From Echinicola rosea (GTDB taxonomy: Bacteria; Bacteroidota; Bacteroidia; Cytophagales; Cyclobacteriaceae): a stretch of 64,000 bases of DNA. A program made the position numbers and the translations under genes. Below the pieces are notes generated by a model. It had not been told where the DNA came from, made no database searches, and saw nothing but the letters and a program-made list of their open reading frames with translations. The stretch covers positions 811,501 to 875,500 of the forward strand of contig NZ_CP040106.1 in assembly GCF_005281475.1 (NCBI RefSeq). The letters are read 5' to 3'. Each line of letters begins with the position of its first letter. Position 1 is the first letter of the stretch. Below are positions 16,564-26,409 of the stretch, in pieces.

Positions 16564-18369
16564 ATGTATAATATTGAAGAACTAAAAATCAGATTGCTAT
16601 CCGAACTGAAGGAGATAGCAGAAGAACTGGGGGTGAAAAATTATAAATCCCTCAAGAAGGACGATCTTATCTACGCAATCTTAGATCAGCAAGCAATCAC
16701 CCCAGAGAAAGCCCTTCCGAAGAAAAAGCCGGCAAAAGCAGAAGTGGAAAAACCGGCAGAAGAAACTCCTGAAAAGAAACCAGAGCATAAGCCATCCGCT
16801 GAAGACAATAAGGAAACCAAGCCTAAGTTTAAGCGGGAGAATGTAACGGAATCCAAAAAAGAGGATTCGCCAAAAGCGGACAACAAACCAGCTAAAAAAC
16901 CGAAGGAAAGTGCCAAGGAAGCGCCTAAGGAAAGAAAACCTAAGCGTAGTGAGGCGCCTAAACCGGAAAATAAGCCGGAAAACAAACCTGATAGCAAGCC
17001 GGAAGGAAAGCCTGACAACAAGGCAGCGACCAAACCGGATAAAACAGCTTCTGATGAAAATCGACCGAGGAGCTTCAGACCAAGGAGAAAAGCAGTGATA
17101 GACGAAGAAGCTCAGCGCGTAGCAACAGAAAGGCCACAGGAAGCCGAGGTCGATCTTCCCAAGAGAAAGAATTTCAAAGAGCCTTCTGTTGAGCAGCCTT
17201 CCCAGCCGTCCGTTGGACATAGCAGGAAGAAATACGCATCTTTGGTAAAGGAATTTGATGGCATTATAGAAAACGAAGGTGTCTTGGAAATCATGTCCGA
17301 CGGATACGGCTTCTTGCGCTCTCTTGACTATAACTACTTGGCTTCGCCGGATGACATTTATGTGTCTCCTTCCCAAATCAAGCTATTTGGGCTGAAGACA
17401 GGCGATAACATTAAAGGCCAGATCAGGCCTCCCAAAGAAGGAGAAAAATATTTTGCCCTTCTCAAAGTATCTTCCGTCAACGGAAAGACCACTGAGGAGA
17501 TCCGTGACCGGATCCCATTTGAATACCTTACCCCATTATTCCCAGAAGAAAGACTAAACCTGACCACGCGAGCGGACAATTTCTCTACTCGAATCGTGGA
17601 CTTGTTTGCCCCTATCGGAAAAGGACAACGGGGCATGATCGTGGCGCAACCAAAAACAGGTAAAACCGTCCTACTTCAAAAGATCGCCAATGCGATTGCG
17701 GAAAACCATCCAGAGTGCCACTTGATGATCCTCTTGATTGACGAACGCCCTGAAGAAGTGACCGACATGGCAAGATCAGTAAAAGCGGAAGTTATTTCGT
17801 CCACCTTCGATGAGCAAGCCGAGCGTCACGTGAAAGTATCTTCCATGGTGCTGGAAAAAGCCAAAAGAATGGTCGAATGCGGTCATGACGTAGTGATCCT
17901 CTTGGATTCCATCACCCGACTGGCCAGGGCTTACAATACCGTGGTGCCATCCTCTGGTAAAATCCTTTCCGGTGGTGTGGACGCCAACGCACTTCACAAG
18001 CCAAAAAGATTCTTCGGTGCAGCCAGAAATGTAGAAAATGGCGGCTCACTGACCATCATTGCCACTGCACTGGTAGAAACCGGCTCTAAGATGGATGAGG
18101 TGATCTTTGAAGAATTCAAGGGTACCGGCAACATGGAACTGAGCTTGGACAGGAAGCTTTCCAATAGAAGGATTTACCCTGCGATCGATGTACCTGGTTC
18201 TGGTACCCGACGGGAAGACCTGTTGATGGAGAAAGAAGAGATGCAGCGTGTTTGGATATTGAGAAAACTCATGTCCGACATGACCTCCCAGGAGGCGATG
18301 GAATTCTTGCTCCAGCGAATGAAAGGTACAAGAGACAACGCCGAATTCCTGATCAGCATGAACGGATAA
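16564..18369 (+). CDS. rho: transcription termination factor Rho with long charged insert
   Basis: A 601-residue hexameric RNA helicase. Residues 1-45 are the Rho N-terminal helical domain. About residues 50-215 are an insert very rich in Lys, Pro, Glu and Asn, predicted disordered, absent from the 419-residue E. coli protein. The cold-shock RNA-binding domain follows ([16 protein letters not shown]), then the ATPase with Walker [12 protein letters not shown], Walker [16 protein letters not shown] and the Q/R-loop region [20 protein letters not shown]. All catalytic parts are present, so it should be functional. A terminator follows its stop. Confidence 0.98.
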   Translation: MYNIEELKIRLLSELKEIAEELGVKNYKSLKKDDLIYAILDQQAITPEKALPKKKPAKAEVEKPAEETPEKKPEHKPSAEDNKETKPKFKRENVTESKKEDSPKADNKPAKKPKESAKEAPKERKPKRSEAPKPENKPENKPDSKPEGKPDNKAATKPDKTASDENRPRSFRPRRKAVIDEEAQRVATERPQEAEVDLPKRKNFKEPSVEQPSQPSVGHSRKKYASLVKEFDGIIENEGVLEIMSDGYGFLRSLDYNYLASPDDIYVSPSQIKLFGLKTGDNIKGQIRPPKEGEKYFALLKVSSVNGKTTEEIRDRIPFEYLTPLFPEERLNLTTRADNFSTRIVDLFAPIGKGQRGMIVAQPKTGKTVLLQKIANAIAENHPECHLMILLIDERPEEVTDMARSVKAEVISSTFDEQAERHVKVSSMVLEKAKRMVECGHDVVILLDSITRLARAYNTVVPSSGKILSGGVDANALHKPKRFFGAARNVENGGSLTIIATALVETGSKMDEVIFEEFKGTGNMELSLDRKLSNRRIYPAIDVPGSGTRREDLLMEKEEMQRVWILRKLMSDMTSQEAMEFLLQRMKGTRDNAEFLISMNG

Positions 18370-18392
18370 AATAAGGCACTCCCATAATTGCC

Positions 18393-18425
18393 AGCCTCAA
18401 GCCCTTGGGTTTGAGGCTTTTTTGT
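18393..18425 (+). terminator. Rho-independent terminator after rho
   Basis: AGCCTCAA (18393-18400) pairs with TTGAGGCT (18411-18418); the stem can extend through GCCC/GGGT. A T-run follows to 18425. Confidence 0.9.
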
Positions 18426-18728
18426 TGTATTACGGATTTTGTTTTCTGTCGTTTTTTACCAGAAATATGCTTTTTAAAATATTATTTTGTATTATTTTTA
18501 ATTACGTAGTTTTTATTTTATCTATGTAGTGAAAACGTTAGTCACAACACATAGAAACTATTCGATTATGGGTTACTCCCAACAGTAACCCATAACACCG
18601 AATTCATAATTTATTTCAAGCAATCACTTCAGCTTTGCTACTTGGTACCAGTATGTCAATATAAGTCACTGAATACCCTAGTAAAGCTGCGGAAAAGAGT
18701 ACCTGTTTTATCTGAAAATCTAAGGTGC
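18426..18728. other. intergenic region upstream of the secreted-protein cluster
   Basis: About 300 bases, very A+T-rich between 18460 and 18530. An open frame continues upstream from 18729 to 18642 but its residues do not look like a signal peptide. I see no clear promoter match. Confidence 0.4.
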
Positions 18729-21305
18729 ATGAAGAAACGCTTTACTCAAAACTCGAATTCACTCCTCCTTTTTCACTTGATATTAGTGATATCTGTGACA
18801 ATGCAAGCGCATCAGGCCTCTTTTGCGGAAGGCTCGGGTGATTGGGGAACGGCCAGTAACCGTGAAAGCTGGCTATGGATCCCCGCCAATAGCAGCACCA
18901 ACAACGGTGGGTATGGAAGCCGCGGATACATGATGATGCCTTCCAAGACCAATAATTATAACGCCGCCCACCGAATGTATGTCTATGTCAAACCGGGGGA
19001 GACGGTATATTGGGGGTTTAGAAATGAAGAGGAATTTGATTTTTTAGGATGGCAATATTACGATTATAATGCCAATATTCGGGTGAGGTGGTTTTACGAT
19101 GATACCGATACAGGCTTCTTTCCAGATAAGCGATATGGTGTCCCAGTAGACAACCACTACTATGATGCCCACTCTAACGGAGGAATACAAGGCAGGCCAG
19201 CCAATGCCCAAGCAGCAGCTAATGGGCCATCACAACTCGTAGGACCTACTGGATATAACGCTTATTCTTTTACCAATACCACAGGGGAAGCAAGGGCTTT
19301 TTGGGTGGAGATTTCCCGAAATAACGGGGATCCAATTAGGGACGGACTTCCCATCAGCTTTTGGGATGTGACTGTAGCGAATGAGGAAGACGAAGTGCAG
19401 CCAGGAAGGCTTTACAGCAAATACTGGAGCATCCTGAACGGCTTGCCAAGGGATGCCGGTGTGGCAAATAACCGTGCGTTTCATAATGACTTTGGCTTTT
19501 ACGTTCCAGTGGATGACACCTTTGGCGGTACGGGCGACACCTACTTCGTCAAGCATGCCCAGTTTCCCAATTCCAATGGTGGCTTTGTTAATTTTTTTGC
19601 CAATCAAGACGGCCCCCGAAACAACACCGGCAGCCATGTTGATAATCGAAAATCCATTGAGGGTGTTTCTTCCAATTACCAGTATCCATTATTCCTAAAC
19701 GACCCTGATTTGGAATTTTGGCCTACAACAGAGGAGCCTTCCGCCAGTCTTAATATTACTTATGAGGAAAGAGTCCCCTCCGGAAATGGCGGTCATGCCT
19801 GGGTGGACATCGACATCAGCCTTCCGGGGATTGTGGACGTATTGATCGACCTGAACGGAAACGGCACCTATGACGGAGGAACTGACCTGATCATAAGTGA
19901 AAAGTATGATGCCAGCGGGGAATACACCATCTACTGGGACGGAAAAGATGCCAATGGAAATGTGGTCACCAGCGGATCCCCAATTGGAGTATTTGCAGCT
20001 GTGATCTTTTCCCCTGTGCATTTTCCCGTTTACGATATGGAACAAAGTATGGGGATCACCATTACCAATGTCCGGCCGGGAGATCCGGAAGATAATACCA
20101 TCTATTGGGACGATTCGTTGATTCCTCGGGATGGTGAATCTGGTTTTGTGGAGTTGGATGATGACTGGAAAACCAGTGCCGTTTCCCTTCCTGTAAATGT
20201 CACGGGTGAAGCGGGGGACAGTCATATTTGGCATGCAGATGGCAATAATGGCTTTAGCGAACGAAACACCATCAACACTTGGGCCGCCTCCTACTATGCA
20301 GAGGTGAATGAAGATGACGAATACCGCTATTTGACCTTCAAGGGAAATGTCTATGATGACGATGATGGTGTGGAGGACGGATTGATTTTTGGTGAGGCTA
20401 CCGCAGCAGAAGGGCTACATGTGCTGATCGTGGACGAGCATAACGAAGTAGTAGCTACCGCGGCTGTTTTACCAAATGGAGCATATGAAATCGACCGTGT
20501 ACCGGATGGGACGTACACTGCCGTGCTTTCTAGCATAACGGTAGCTGTAGGCGAGCAAAGCCCTGGACCTGTTTTGCCGGAAGACTGGGAAAATACCGGC
20601 GCACAGTGGGGCACGGTGCAAGATCAGCATTTATATGAACCATCCGGAATATTAGGCGAATTGACCTTAAACAATACCTCTGTACGAGAAGCGAATTTCG
20701 GGTTGAGGGTGATGGCTACACTTCCTGTGGTATGGCAGGATTTTGATGCGGCATTCCAGACCGAGCAGCGCAACACCAAGCTGGAATGGAGTGTAAGCAA
20801 GGAATGGGAAAACAGTCACTATGAAATCGAACGCTCAGTGGGCGGTGCCTCAGATTTTAAGAAAATAGGGGAAGTGAAGGCAGTTGGCTGGACAGATGAG
20901 CTGACACAATATCAATTTACGGACAACGTCCTCCCTGCAACTGGAGGAAAACTATACTACCGGATCAAGCAGGTGAACTTGGACAATAGCTTTTCCTATG
21001 GGTCTCTGCGTCAAGTGGCCGTTCCGAAAATCACCTTGACTACGGATAGTTGGAAGGCATATCCTAACCCGAGCGCCCACCACGAACTGAAGCTGGAGCT
21101 GCTGGACGGGAGTTCCTACCAAGGAGGACTGATCAACTTGAGGGTGATGAATGCGCTGAATAAGTCAGCTAGCAGCTCAGTGGAGACCCTCGACGATTTG
21201 AACCTTCACGTTTCAAAGCTATTACAGGCTTTTGGTAATGGCCTGGTGATCATGGAGGTAAAATGGGAAAACAAGGTGCAGTACCTTAAAGTATTACTCG
21301 AATAA
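18729..21305 (+). CDS. large secreted protein with type IX sorting tail (first of three)
   Basis: An 858-residue extracellular protein. The signal peptide covers about residues 1-34 (LLLFHLILVISVTMQAHQ). The first 330 residues are aromatic- and Asn-rich with no family I recognise. Near residues 360-440 is a FlgD-like Ig segment (LIDLNGNGTYDGGTDL, YTIYWDGKDANGNVV), and near 540-630 an SdrD-type B fold (DDDGVEDG, IDRVPDGTYTAVL). The last 200 residues are an FN3-like module (LPVVWQDFDA, SHYEIERS, LYYRIKQV) ending in YPNPS and a beta sandwich, the type IX secretion signal. That C-terminal module recurs in the next two genes. The start at ATG 18729 is chosen because it begins the signal peptide. 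Confidence 0.8.
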   Translation: MKKRFTQNSNSLLLFHLILVISVTMQAHQASFAEGSGDWGTASNRESWLWIPANSSTNNGGYGSRGYMMMPSKTNNYNAAHRMYVYVKPGETVYWGFRNEEEFDFLGWQYYDYNANIRVRWFYDDTDTGFFPDKRYGVPVDNHYYDAHSNGGIQGRPANAQAAANGPSQLVGPTGYNAYSFTNTTGEARAFWVEISRNNGDPIRDGLPISFWDVTVANEEDEVQPGRLYSKYWSILNGLPRDAGVANNRAFHNDFGFYVPVDDTFGGTGDTYFVKHAQFPNSNGGFVNFFANQDGPRNNTGSHVDNRKSIEGVSSNYQYPLFLNDPDLEFWPTTEEPSASLNITYEERVPSGNGGHAWVDIDISLPGIVDVLIDLNGNGTYDGGTDLIISEKYDASGEYTIYWDGKDANGNVVTSGSPIGVFAAVIFSPVHFPVYDMEQSMGITITNVRPGDPEDNTIYWDDSLIPRDGESGFVELDDDWKTSAVSLPVNVTGEAGDSHIWHADGNNGFSERNTINTWAASYYAEVNEDDEYRYLTFKGNVYDDDDGVEDGLIFGEATAAEGLHVLIVDEHNEVVATAAVLPNGAYEIDRVPDGTYTAVLSSITVAVGEQSPGPVLPEDWENTGAQWGTVQDQHLYEPSGILGELTLNNTSVREANFGLRVMATLPVVWQDFDAAFQTEQRNTKLEWSVSKEWENSHYEIERSVGGASDFKKIGEVKAVGWTDELTQYQFTDNVLPATGGKLYYRIKQVNLDNSFSYGSLRQVAVPKITLTTDSWKAYPNPSAHHELKLELLDGSSYQGGLINLRVMNALNKSASSSVETLDDLNLHVSKLLQAFGNGLVIMEVKWENKVQYLKVLLE

Positions 21306-21332
21306 TTTTTTAGAATAACTAAACCAACGATG

Positions 21333-21361
21333 CGGCTCAAAGTAATTTGAGCCGTTTTTTT
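21333..21361 (+). terminator. terminator after the first secreted protein
   Basis: A 9-bp perfect stem (CGGCTCAAA 21333-21341 with TTTGAGCCG 21346-21354), GTAA loop and seven T. It ends the transcript of the 858-residue gene, so the next gene has its own promoter. Confidence 0.93.
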
Positions 21362-21669
21362 GATATGTTTGTAGCCTTCAACACGCTCGATAGGAGAAGA
21401 GCCATACTTATGCATAGTAGGTGGCAACGGCAATTTTTTTGGATCATAACCAACAGTCCAGCGTCTATCTCGATACTTTAGGTGTTTTAAATAAAAACTG
21501 AGGCTATGAAACAATAAATCTATGATTTATCCTAAAAGAACGTTATGGAGATTAATACGATCTACTTTTTCTTTTAATAAATTAATCAAGGAACAAAACG
21601 AAAAGCATAAATAAACAATCAAACCGACTATTACTGGGTACAAAAGTGAAATTTAATTTAAATCGGCAC

Positions 21670-21699
21670 TTGTTTTAGGGGATAAGTTTGATATTTTTG
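21670..21699 (+). promoter_or_regulatory. Bacteroidota-type promoter for the beta-helix secreted protein
   Basis: TTG at 21670-21672, exactly 19 bases of spacer, then TATTTTTG at 21692-21699, a full match to TTG-N19-TAnnTTTG. Transcription would begin near 21705, leaving a leader of about 120 bases. The rest of the interval 21362-21828 shows no gene. Confidence 0.7.
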
Positions 21700-21828
21700 T
21701 CATCAAACAACAGAATTACGTAATGATTAAGGGTTTTGTTGAAAAAAAAGTGAAAAATACTTTTAAAAAGCCAATCACCTTAGCAAAGACTGTAGCACCA
21801 ATAGTCTTTGCTACCAAATGATTAATAA

Positions 21829-23379
21829 ATGAAAAGTATATTGTGCCGCCTATGTAAAAATGGGTGTCAAGCGATATTTATCCTTACTTTCTGCCTAATT
21901 GGGATATGCCACACCAGCTTTGCCCAGCAATTTGAATCGAACAGTGATGGCAACTGGAGCACACCTTCTATTTGGGATCGGACCAATCCAAATGGGTGTT
22001 CGAATTTGGGAGATTATCCCAGAACCAGCACATACAATCCAAACTGTCAAGTAGATGTGGTAGTAGAACACAATGTAGCTTTTGACGTCAATACTTCCTT
22101 TGGCGGAGGGTATTTTAAAAGCTTGACAGTAACTGGATCAAATGGAGTGCTCACTTTCCCAGGAAACTTAACCTTTGATCAAAGTGGTTCAAGTCTTCCT
22201 GCTCCTAACAATGTGGTGATCAATGTGGATAACGGAGGATATATTGATGTTTCCAACGGGAGCCTCTTAATGAATCGAGGAGGCGTTTTAAACATCACGG
22301 GCAATAGTACAGTGATAGTACGTGATCTAGAATTGCAAAGTAATAATGCAACAATTAATGTTGAAGAAGGGTCGCGATTGATCGTGCTTAATAGCTCAAC
22401 TATAAACTCAAATACGACCTTAAACCTTGAAGGTGAGTTAATAACCAAATCATTGAATTTCAATTCAGGAGGATCATTAATTTCATCAGGAAATTCAGCC
22501 ATTAATGTATCAGAAGATTTGAGTTTAGGAAATGGTACCTTGGACCTCAAAGACAATGCTATTATTTCCGTTGGTGGTGATATGTCCATGAGCGGAGGAG
22601 GAGCATTAAAAATGAAAGATAATACCGAAGCTATCGTTGATGGAATGCTCGACATAAATTCTACCAATCCAGCAGAATTGAGAGATTATGCTACATTTAT
22701 TGTTGATGGAATTAGGGAAGGAAGTATAGGTAGTTTTTCTGTGTTGGATTATGCCTGCTATCAATCAGCTACTGATGCAAATAATTGCGCATCTTCATTA
22801 CCTGTAAATTTTTCGAACCTCCTTGCTCAATTTTCAGCACTAAAGAGAAAAGTAAACCTTTATTGGTCAACATACAGAGAATCAAATAACAGCCACTACG
22901 AGGTAGAACGCTCATTCAATGGCATTTCAAGCTTTACAAGCATTGGAGAAGTTTCGGGCAGTAGATGGTCAAACGACCTTCAGCAATACACCTTCGTTGA
23001 CACCGATTTACCGCTAGAAGCTGGCCGTCTCTACTACCGCATTAAGCAAGTAGATGCAGATGGAGAAGCTACCTTCAGCAAAATCATTGCTTTGGACATA
23101 CCGGGGCTTTCTGCCGGAAAAGCCACTTGGCAGATTTACCCAAACCCTGCCAATGGAGAACAAATCAACCTCGCACTTATCAACTCCCAAAAGTACAACG
23201 GAGAAGAAGTATCCATAACCATTTTCAATTCACTCAACCAATCCCGTTCCTTCCGAGCAAGTTCTATTGCAGAATTGAACTTGCGGTTAAGAAAAGAATT
23301 GGCTGAATTTTCGAAAGGACTGGTACTGGTAAAAGTGGGCTGGGCAGATTCGTCACAACTCATCAAATTATTGCATTAG
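21829..23379 (+). CDS. secreted beta-helix protein with type IX sorting tail (second of three)
   Basis: A 516-residue extracellular protein with a signal peptide ending near SFAQQ (residue 33). Residues about 40-290 are short imperfect repeats of small and Asn-rich strands (SGNSAINVSEDLSL, DNAIISVGGDMSM, DNTEAIVDGML), the pattern of a right-handed parallel beta-helix; no catalytic motif is visible, so it may be structural or adhesive. Residues about 320-516 repeat the C-terminal module of the neighbouring gene (SHYEVERS, LYYRIKQV, YPNPANG). It has its own promoter and stands between terminator 21333-21361 and promoter 23434-23463. Confidence 0.8.
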   Translation: MKSILCRLCKNGCQAIFILTFCLIGICHTSFAQQFESNSDGNWSTPSIWDRTNPNGCSNLGDYPRTSTYNPNCQVDVVVEHNVAFDVNTSFGGGYFKSLTVTGSNGVLTFPGNLTFDQSGSSLPAPNNVVINVDNGGYIDVSNGSLLMNRGGVLNITGNSTVIVRDLELQSNNATINVEEGSRLIVLNSSTINSNTTLNLEGELITKSLNFNSGGSLISSGNSAINVSEDLSLGNGTLDLKDNAIISVGGDMSMSGGGALKMKDNTEAIVDGMLDINSTNPAELRDYATFIVDGIREGSIGSFSVLDYACYQSATDANNCASSLPVNFSNLLAQFSALKRKVNLYWSTYRESNNSHYEVERSFNGISSFTSIGEVSGSRWSNDLQQYTFVDTDLPLEAGRLYYRIKQVDADGEATFSKIIALDIPGLSAGKATWQIYPNPANGEQINLALINSQKYNGEEVSITIFNSLNQSRSFRASSIAELNLRLRKELAEFSKGLVLVKVGWADSSQLIKLLH

Positions 23380-23433
23380 AAACCCTATAAAATGTGATAT
23401 ATTATATAATTAATTAGATTATAAAGGAAACCC

Positions 23434-23463
23434 TTTGGCATGTCACGGGTTTTCGTAAGTTTG
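23434..23463 (+). promoter_or_regulatory. Bacteroidota-type promoter for the Gly-rich secreted protein
   Basis: TTTG at 23434-23437, an 18-base spacer and TAAGTTTG at 23456-23463, a full -7 match. The start codon follows at 23488, so the leader would be only about 20 bases. Confidence 0.6.
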
Positions 23464-23487
23464 TGATGCACTACCTAACACCAGTAT

Positions 23488-25383
23488 ATGAGCATCCTTA
23501 CAGACCGATTTAAGTGTACTGCTTTTTATTTTTACTTGTCTTTTATGGTTGTTGGTTGGCTCTTCATCATGGCGAACGAGTCACAGGCGCAATGCTCAAA
23601 CACCATCACCATTCCCTCCGGAAGCAGCGAAATTAATATCGAACTCGAACTTACCGAAGTCATCACTTACAATACTTATTGCCCAAATGGATTTGAATAC
23701 CGTGTAAGGATTGACTATAACGTGAGCTTCACCGGGCCTACACCTACCCTGTGGACACTTCAAGGATATTTGATATGTGATGACGGCACAGAGCTCGATG
23801 AAAATTATTTTGATCTTCCTGAAGGAGGAGGAAGTGGAACAGTATTAGCAGCACAGAGCGATTGGTACACTTGTTATTCCAATCCTCCACATCCAAGCCC
23901 TGCAGATTTGGGATGTTTTAATTTTAGGTTGGTAATACAAGGTCCTGAGATCGATGAAAATTATCGGGAAATTACGGAAGGAGTTTGTGAAAACCCCAAT
24001 TCCTGCGTGGAAGTGGTGCAAGTTTCCGAACTGGAACGTCTGTATATCTATCGTTGTGACGGGCCATTTACCGCTCCTGCTGAATTTGACGATGCCGAGG
24101 TATTGGTGGTAGGCGGTGGCGGTGGCGGCGGTCATGGCGAATCTGCTGGAGGTGGGGGCGCAGGCGGCTTGATCTATCAGGCTTCTGTCCCTTTGACACC
24201 TGGTGAGACTTATCCGGTATATGTAGGAAGAGGAGGTGAAGGGGCTGCTGCAAACCAAGCAGGCCAAAACGGCATGAACTCATATTTTAATAATATTACT
24301 GCTATAGGAGGTGGAGGCGGAGGCTCCTATCACACCAACAGCACCCATAATACAGGAAGGTCTGGTGGTTCAGGTGGAGGACATGCAAGTAACTCCTCCT
24401 CTGGACCTTCTGGTGGTTCACAGGGAAGTGAAGGAGCTCAGGGAGGGCAGGGAAATGGACAGGCTAGATCAGGTGGCGGTGGTGGTGGGGCCGAGACCCG
24501 AGGAATATCCGGAAATGGCTCACGCGGCGGTAATGGTGGCGAGGGAGCTTCTTCACCGATTTTGGAAGACCTATCTGTAAGCGTAGGCATCGACAATATC
24601 TTCGCAGCAGGTGGCGGAGGCACTGGAAGACCTGGCCAAGGCAATAACCAAGGTGCCGGCGGAAGCGGCATTGGCGGAAATGGATCCACGGATACGGGAG
24701 CAAACGGTCAGCAAAACACCGGCTCAGGAGGAGGGGCCGGTTGGGATGGTGGTGGAGATGGTGCAGACGGAATAGTGATCATACGTCTTCGGTTATCTAG
24801 CCTGCCAGTGGAGTGGGAAGCCATTAACGTAGATTATCAAGCCGTCAAAAACAAGGTCCAAGTGGACTGGGAGGTAAAGCAGGATCCATCAACCAGTCAT
24901 TATGTACTTGAGCGTTCGACCGCTGGAATAGATGATTTTTCGTCTATCGCCAAGATAGACGCTGTAAAATCAACAGTTGGAAGCGTAGATTACCAATACG
25001 AAGACCATCAACTACCAAGTTCAGGCGAACGCCTTTATTACCGGATAAAAGAAGTTGGATTTGACGGGAAGCACTCCTACTCAGACGTCTATTCTGTCAA
25101 GATCCCCGCTACGCAAAAATCGAAAAACAAATGGCTTATCTATCCCAATCCAGCTTCCGGTCGTGAGATAAATGTATCGTACACGGCCCCTACTGAGAAC
25201 CTCAAAACCATCCAATTCCGATTAGTATCACCATTATTATCCACCGACTTTGTACATGCAAACGGTTTAAATGATTTTGAAGAATCACTTCAGGAGATTT
25301 TTGCACCACTTGAAAAAGGCCTGTGGGTATTGGAAATCAGGTGGGAAGAAAAGGTCGAATACATCAAACTGGTGAAAGAATGA
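23488..25383 (+). CDS. secreted glycine-rich protein with type IX sorting tail (third of three)
   Basis: A 631-residue extracellular protein with a signal peptide ending near ESQAQ (residue 35). Residues about 35-170 are a Cys-containing beta domain of unknown type. Residues about 200-430 are a glycine-rich domain that opens with VLVVGGGGGGG and holds AGGLIYQASVPLTPGETY, the pattern of the Gly_rich_2 fold found in adhesin-like proteins. The last 190 residues are the shared FN3-like and YPNPASG sorting module. The gene converges with the SprT-like gene, and no terminator is evident in the 19 bases between. Confidence 0.8.
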   Translation: MSILTDRFKCTAFYFYLSFMVVGWLFIMANESQAQCSNTITIPSGSSEINIELELTEVITYNTYCPNGFEYRVRIDYNVSFTGPTPTLWTLQGYLICDDGTELDENYFDLPEGGGSGTVLAAQSDWYTCYSNPPHPSPADLGCFNFRLVIQGPEIDENYREITEGVCENPNSCVEVVQVSELERLYIYRCDGPFTAPAEFDDAEVLVVGGGGGGGHGESAGGGGAGGLIYQASVPLTPGETYPVYVGRGGEGAAANQAGQNGMNSYFNNITAIGGGGGGSYHTNSTHNTGRSGGSGGGHASNSSSGPSGGSQGSEGAQGGQGNGQARSGGGGGGAETRGISGNGSRGGNGGEGASSPILEDLSVSVGIDNIFAAGGGGTGRPGQGNNQGAGGSGIGGNGSTDTGANGQQNTGSGGGAGWDGGGDGADGIVIIRLRLSSLPVEWEAINVDYQAVKNKVQVDWEVKQDPSTSHYVLERSTAGIDDFSSIAKIDAVKSTVGSVDYQYEDHQLPSSGERLYYRIKEVGFDGKHSYSDVYSVKIPATQKSKNKWLIYPNPASGREINVSYTAPTENLKTIQFRLVSPLLSTDFVHANGLNDFEESLQEIFAPLEKGLWVLEIRWEEKVEYIKLVKE

Positions 25384-25402
25384 CCCTTGGCAAACCGCGA
25401 AG

Positions 25403-26044
25403 TCAGGTTTCATCCTGATGCGACAAAATAACCTCAGCATTACCGGAAATCAGGAAGTGTCTTCCTGAATTAATCTCCTCACACAATATCCGGGTCCTTC
25501 GAGGCTGCATTTTTTTGAATTTTCGACCTCTAAGCTCAAAGACAGTTCCTATGGTGAGCTCGTTAAGATAAATGGCCTTGAGACCATTTAATGAAGCATC
25601 ATACTTTCGCAGCTCCCTATTCAGCCAGAAGTCCGTGCTGGAGCTAGCTTTTGGATTGGCCATATGCCTTCTTAGCGGGATGAGCAAGTCCTTTGGAAAC
25701 ACTTCATCCGTCAAGACTGGCATCATCAGCTCCCTGAACATGGCTTTCCATTCCCGACCGTGCGGCTTTATGCTGGTACCATAGGCTTTGAACGCTCGGT
25801 GATGGGCCACCTCGTGGATATAAGTGATCAGAAACTGATACCGATTGAGATTATGGTTTATCGTAATGGTCTGGATGGACTTGTCGGCTCTAAAGCGAAA
25901 ATCACCCAGCTTTGACAGCCTGACCTTGGATACAGTAAAATGGAACGGCAGCTCCTGCCATAGCCTCAAGCAATACGAAATGGCATTTTCTGGCACTTTG
26001 GCCTCAAAAATCTTGACTAGCTTTGATGCGGAACTTGGTTTCAT
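25403..26044 (-). CDS. SprT-like zinc metalloprotease-fold protein
   Basis: A 213-residue cytoplasmic protein with the SprT zinc motif HEVAHH at residues 77-82 and a third ligand candidate His95 in KPHGREW. In eukaryotes the related SPRTN cuts DNA-protein crosslinks; the bacterial members are mostly untested. The C-terminal part is a basic beta domain (RGRKFKKMQPRRTRIL). It lies downstream of the small lipoprotein gene, behind that gene's terminator, so it is a separate unit. Confidence 0.85.
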   Translation of the reverse strand: MKPSSASKLVKIFEAKVPENAISYCLRLWQELPFHFTVSKVRLSKLGDFRFRADKSIQTITINHNLNRYQFLITYIHEVAHHRAFKAYGTSIKPHGREWKAMFRELMMPVLTDEVFPKDLLIPLRRHMANPKASSSTDFWLNRELRKYDASLNGLKAIYLNELTIGTVFELRGRKFKKMQPRRTRILCEEINSGRHFLISGNAEVILSHQDET

Positions 26045-26056
26045 TTGGTGCTAATA

Positions 26057-26086
26057 TAAAAAAAAGCACCGATTGCTCGGTGCTTT
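26057..26086 (-). terminator. terminator after the acidic lipoprotein gene
   Basis: A 10-bp perfect stem (AAAGCACCGA 26063-26072 with TCGGTGCTTT 26077-26086) with a 4-base loop. On the minus strand it is followed by T opposite the A-run 26057-26065. Confidence 0.93.
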
Positions 26087-26111
26087 GGAAATTTCCATTT
26101 CAATAACAGAA

Positions 26112-26333
26112 TTAACCGTTGATTTCTTCGGTCACCTCTTCCACGGTATCTTCTACTGACTCAGTAGCATCTTCTACCGATTCTTCAAGTTCTTCCACTG
26201 ACTCTTCGATCACTTGCTCAGTTTCTTCCAGCTGAGTTTCGATCGTTTCTTCAGTTTGTTCAACTTCCTTCTTGCCACAAGAAGTGGTCAATACCAGACC
26301 AACCAGGGCAAACAAAACCATTGTCTTTTTCAT
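26112..26333 (-). CDS. small acidic lipoprotein with repeated Glu/Val heptads
   Basis: A 73-residue protein: lipoprotein signal MKKTMVLFALVGLVLTTSC, then a tail almost entirely of Glu, Val, Ser and Thr with repeats such as EESVEELEESVED and ESVEDTVEEV, probably a single amphipathic helix or coiled coil lying on the envelope. I do not recognise a family. The start at 26333 is chosen because it begins the lipoprotein signal. It has its own terminator. Confidence 0.72.
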   Translation of the reverse strand: MKKTMVLFALVGLVLTTSCGKKEVEQTEETIETQLEETEQVIEESVEELEESVEDATESVEDTVEEVTEEING

Positions 26334-26409
26334 GTATTTGATTCTTAAAATAAGCACGCAAATGTACACCCTTGAAGGATATATTCAAGCGATATAAGGA
26401 AAAATATTT

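Noticed and set aside
16681..17376. Minus-strand frames of 115 and 231 codons within rho
   Set aside because: Their Leu, Phe and Arg richness is the complement of the Lys- and Glu-rich insert of Rho.
23845..24703. Minus-strand Pro-rich frames inside the Gly-rich secreted protein gene
   Set aside because: Proline runs are simply the complement of glycine codons.
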